Positions 60,200-64,000 of a DNA stretch of 64,000 nt are shown here, piece after piece (position 1 is the first letter of the stretch; each line of letters opens with the position of its first letter). A model generated the notes under the pieces. That model was not told the origin of the DNA. It saw only the letters and a list, made by a program, of their open reading frames with translations, and searched no databases. This DNA comes from Agelaius tricolor (Eukaryota > Chordata > Aves > Passeriformes > Icteridae), in NCBI GenBank assembly GCA_023055355.1, contig JALJCS010000030.1, positions 248,001 to 312,000 of the forward strand, in the 5' to 3' direction. A program made the position numbers and the translations under genes.

Positions 60200-60640
60200 A
60201 GGCCAGTAGGAGTCATGCTCCTTTTACAGCTGGTATGCGGCAGCCACCAGCCCAGTGCTCTTCGACTCTTGTAACCAATCCTGCTTTTACTCTCCCGGAG
60301 GGGATTAGGCATCTGTTTCTCACACAGATCATTGTGGCAGCAGCCAACGGCTCTAGTGCACTGCTTCTGCCAAAAGACCCTGGGGCCAGGCACTTACCTT
60401 CTCAGCACTACGTAGCCCCGTATTCTGCGTCTCTTGTCGTCCAGATCATACCGCAAAGCCTTTCACAGAGAAAAAATGTGCCAGGACAACAAGCTTGGCT
60501 GAAGTGTACCCCTGAAACTGGTGGAAGTTTGTATTTGCACCACATTCAAGGGGCAGTCCTCTTTCCTATACAACCTGCAAACTGCTGTCTGTTCCCAGTG
60601 CCCTCTGCCCGCTCCTTCTTACCTTGAAGTACCATGCCAA
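60200..60640 (+). repeat. Possible third copy of the complex repeat (block 3)
   Basis: It carries TGTGCCAGGACA (60477-60488) followed by a CCTCTTTCCTATACAACCTG phrase near 60557-60576. Block 2 has CCTCTTTCCTGTGCAACCTG after the same motif (near 59707-59726). The alignment is weaker on the left side. Confidence 0.5.
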
Positions 60641-61550
60641 AGAGGGCTCTGTGCTGAGGTCTCAGAAGAAGAGGGAAGCAGATGTGTTTGTAAAGTGGAC
60701 TGTCTGTTAGTCACTTCCCTCTTCAAAGCAGCGTGTTCCATGCCAAGCAGACAACAAAGCAACAAAGGATGAGTGTGACTCTGCATTCAAATCCTGCAAT
60801 GTTCCCAGAAGTGAATTTCTCTCTTCTATAGGACTGACTTGTATGAAGTGGCGTGGTTGTTTCCTTCCATTAGAAGGGAAACTCATCTAGCCAGGCTTCA
60901 TCACCCCCTGCATCTTTTGGGGTAGTTCTTGGAAGAAAATAGAGAGCAACTTTTCCACTCCACATGATTCATGTTTCATTCTCTTCCTTCTGTACTTCAG
61001 GCAACAAGCTCTCAATTCCCTACTCTTTCTATGAAAAGGCATGAAGCTATTAATTAAATTCCCATAGATATAATAAGGAATCAAAGTCTTTTATGCCTGA
61101 AGGGCAGGCCCTTATGGTATGAAAAGTATGGATTGTCAAGGGTGGAAGAAGATCTGTATGAAAAGGGAGAAAGCCCAGAAGCATGCAGGGATTTTCAGGT
61201 ATGAAAGGGAAAACGACATTAAATTGTCAAGGGAAAGAAATTGAAAGAGGCAGGAGGGAGAAGGGAGGTGGAGGAGCCAAATGCTGCCTTTGAGGCAGCT
61301 GACACGAGGACCGTCGGCCTCATGAGCAAACAAGAAAACCAAATGAAACTTCACAGCAACCTCATCCACAACTTAGTGGACAAATGTGCAAACCCATTTC
61401 TTCATTTATTATGTGTCTAATATATAGAGAGATGTTCTTCATTCTGACAGAATTTTCAGGGAGCAAGCTAGTGTAAGGCACCTGGAACCAATGGTGTATT
61501 GGAAATGGCCAACATGCAGAACACGCTCCATCCTGAACGCTACCACAGCA
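60641..61550. other. Unannotated DNA
   Basis: AT-rich, with no recognised gene or repeat. Confidence 0.5.
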
Positions 61551-61933
61551 GAATCACAGGATCATAGAATGGCCGGGGTAGACAAAGACCTTAAAGGCCA
61601 TCTAGTTCTCTGACATGGGCGGGGACACCTTTTACTTGCTCAGGTTGCTCAGAGCCCCATCCAGCCTGGCCTTGAACACCAGGTTGGGGTGTCCATAACT
61701 TCTCCAGGCTCTCTGTGCCAGTGCTTCACCACCCTCACAGGGAAGAATTTCTTCCGAGTATCTAATTTCAACCTGCCCTCTTTCATTTTGAAGCCATTGC
61801 CCATTGTCCTGTCTCCAGAGTTGCTAATGAAGAGTCCCTCTCCTGCTTCCCTTCAGATATTGGAAGGTGTTTTGAGGTCTCCATGCAACCTTCTCTTCAC
61901 CAGGCTAAACAGCCCTCATTCTCTCAGCCTGTG
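61551..61933 (-). mobile_element. CR1: CR1 LINE 3' end, LTR at its upstream side
   Basis: On + it begins AGAATCACAGGATCATAGAATGG, the complement of the CR1 3' terminal repeat, and continues through CAGAGCCCCATCCAGCCTGG to CTCTCAGCCTGTG at 61933. An LTR is inserted at that point. No CR1 sequence is recognised beyond the LTR, so the element was probably 5'-truncated about there. Its right part (from 61784) is the duplicate of 1-150. Confidence 0.9.
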
Positions 61934-63130
61934 TGTCATGGCTTGACACTGGGACAATGCCATTGCCCCCATGAGTATACTCTCTCCCTGGTGTCTGCTG
62001 TGAGATGTGACCAGGAATAAGCAAAGCAGGCTCCCACTTAGGAAAAAAAAAAATAACTAAACTACAAGGGAAAGGAGAAAAAAAAAAAAAGAAACACACA
62101 AGGAAAATGAAAACTTCACAAATACATCTCCTCCTCCTCCTCCCCAAATTCCCAATACAATACATCCCCCAAATCATCGACTCTTGGTCCAGCACCACCC
62201 TTCAGAATACTCAATCCTCAGTTCATCAAGAGGAGAAGGAGTCCTTCTTGTGCCAATGGTGACCTCTTCCTTTCATGTCCACTGCTCTCACCACTGAACA
62301 CAGACCAGAGCTGCTTCTAGGGTCGACTTTTAAGGATGCTTCGTCCCACTGCAAAAAGGCACAGTCTCAACTTTGGGACATCTGTCCCCCCCATATTTTT
62401 CACCCCCTGGGGCCGAGGGGTACCCACACCGAACCCTCTTGGTCCTGAGGCATTGCCTCCCCCTAGAATGCAGTCCCTGTATCACAAGGAAACATGGCTC
62501 TGTCCATGGCTACACACAAAGAGTCCAGCATAAGCTACTCCATCATCTCTTCCACCTGCGTTCTTCTCTATTTCTCTCGTGGCCCATTTCCTCGTATCTC
62601 CTCTATATCTCTCTTCTCATTCAACTCCAGGAGGATTAGCATTTTTCCATCATCCAAGAAAAGGGTTAAAAATCTGAGGCTCTGTCTGTCCAGAACTCCC
62701 ATGGCTGCCCTGCCAGGCACCTTCTTGCACTCCCCTCTTCTCCTTCTCAGCCGGCCAAGAACAGGCACCAGCTCTCTCTCTATCTCTCCTGGGGGGGCGG
62801 GGGGGGGCTGCCCGATGCCTCTCAGTGCTCCTCCACCCTTCCATCCTGCAGGGGCCTTCACCTCCCTTCTGGCCAGGGCCCCAGCCTACCTCACCCGGCC
62901 GGGTGGCTTCCCCTGCCCCTCCCAGCCCGCAGCCAGGCAGGGGAGATCTGAACCTTTCCCTGACCGGAACCCAAGAGAGCCTCCCAGGGGAGAGCCCTGC
63001 TTTTAACCCTGTTTTCTCAGAGGCACATCCAATGTCCCAATGGCCACATTAGGTGCCAATATTAAAATCTGAACATTTATTGGCCTAACCACAGCATCCC
63101 AGAAAACACATTTCCTGTCAAACCACCACA
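61934..63130 (-). mobile_element. Solo ERV LTR, second copy, TSD CTGTG
   Basis: It is the duplicate of 151-1347, with the same ends and the same CTGTG flanks (61929-61933 and 63131-63135). It is therefore a copy made by duplication, not an independent insertion. Confidence 0.9.
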
Positions 63131-63135
63131 CTGTG

Positions 63136-64000
63136 GGATATGCTCTTGTCCTGAATACTGAACTGCAGTATTGTCTGATGATTTTTTGAATCCTTTGAAG
63201 GCATTTTGAATTCTTTTTCAGCCTTAAATTAGACTAAATAGCTTTGATTTGTGGGTATTGAGCAACAGAAATCACTGCCCTGGCTTGCCTTTTTTACAGC
63301 TCCTTTCCGTGGGAGACTCGCTGCAAACGTCACAGCTGGTGAGACAGTGGGCACACCATCATTCTGAAAGAGCTTTGCACAGTAAACATAGAGGAGGATT
63401 AAATATTGAAATGCAGGTGACAGGAGCTGCCCAATGGACTCTGCTGGTGGAAATCAAATACTAGTCTAGTCTTTTGAAGGCAAATAATTCCTCCCAATGA
63501 GGCCAGACAGGCTTGTTTGCCTTTGAATCTGAGCATGTGGACAGTAGTGGATGGTCTACAGGTTGAAAACAGTGTAGATACTTCTCCTTTTTTTCAATAG
63601 TGGCTCAGAAACTGAAAAGGCAGCTATAAAATGGTAAATACATCCCTACAGATTCAAAAATGGTTGTTCTTAAGTTGCATCTCCACCATAACAACAAATT
63701 GTTAGAACTAAAATACAGATGGGAATTTTATAGCTTCTCAGAAATGAAGCAGGAATTGGCCAATGGGCCTTAGCAGTAGCTACAAGTTTTTCAGCATGAG
63801 GCATCTCAAAAGTATTTTAACCGTACAGAACTTTTCTGTACTTTTGGCCTTTTATCTCAAGGATGCATCAAAAAAAAAAAAAAAGGAAAAAAACCCCAAG
63901 AAAAATAAAAAAGAACAAACCCTACCAAATATATATATATATATTACATGACTAAGATAATAAGCACAATCAGTAACATATATAGAAACAGAACCCAATG
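63136..64000. other. Unannotated AT-rich DNA (duplicate of 1353-2215)
   Basis: Same content as the left copy, including the A-rich tract at about 63870-63920 and the (AT)n run at about 63930-63945. No gene is recognised. Confidence 0.6.

Larger units (their letters stand above)
61784..64000 (+). repeat. Right copy of 2.2-kb terminal direct duplication
   Basis: Same sequence and orientation as 1-2215. Differences seen include CCCCGCCC/CCCCTCCC (about 1136 versus 62919), GGCGCATC/GGCACATC, ACATCCATT/ACATTTATT, CATTTGG/CATTTTG, CACTACC/CACTGCC and a 2-base A-run length change. The match is still continuing at the window end. Confidence 0.95.

Overview
The window looks like non-coding, repeat-dense avian DNA, most likely from a songbird. 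The only LINE fragments I recognise belong to the bird-typical CR1 family, there is no L1/Alu-type sequence, and the rest is dominated by endogenous retrovirus (ERV) LTRs with TGT...ACA ends and 5-bp target-site duplications (TSDs). I find no host protein-coding gene, rRNA or tRNA. All recognisable protein-coding sequence is retroviral and broken. The composition (solo LTRs, nested LTRs, a satellite array, a long duplication) would fit a heterochromatic or ampliconic region such as a W chromosome or pericentromere, but the chromosome assignment is inference.

Layout. (a) Bases 1-2215 recur almost perfectly at 61784-64000, so the window spans one period (about 61.78 kb) of a large direct duplication, or an assembly duplication. 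Each end carries a CR1 fragment invaded by the same solo LTR with TSD CTGTG. (b) 2.2-19.4 kb is mostly unique AT-rich DNA with one simple solo LTR of a family I call X (2994-3593, TSD GATGT), another LTR-like element (6145-6717), CR1 remnants, and a second X LTR (17038-18387, TSD CTGCT) that contains another LTR nested inside it. (c) 19407-32120 is a degraded but nearly complete provirus, ERV-A, in + orientation: LTR, leader, gag, protease, RT, RNase H, integrase, env, LTR. Its 5' LTR was hit by an X LTR that itself holds another LTR, giving three nested layers. Its env was split by a fourth X LTR (29640-30310). (d) 32-39 kb holds CR1 fragments, one with an LTR inside it, plus pentanucleotide and CTTT microsatellites. 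(e) 39290-48005 is a tandem array of about 20 copies of a roughly 430-bp CpG-rich unit, with near-identical centre copies in a roughly 1,291-bp higher-order repeat and decayed copies at both edges. (f) The array abuts a retroviral transmembrane env fragment with polypurine tract and 3' LTR (ERV-B, 48006-48953). (g) 49-61.5 kb is mostly unrecognised DNA with a diverged complex repeat family, CA and CT-rich repeats, an imperfect palindrome near 57.28 kb and a betaretrovirus-like LTR (58830-59268).

The parts do not form a working gene system. Insertion order can be read from the nesting: ERV-A first, then X LTRs, then the Y and Z LTRs inside X. The most interesting signals are the 430-bp higher-order satellite with its conserved dyad core, the repeated invasion of the same G-rich site in X LTRs, the gene-conversion-like mosaic between the two ERV-A LTRs, and the 61.8-kb duplication.
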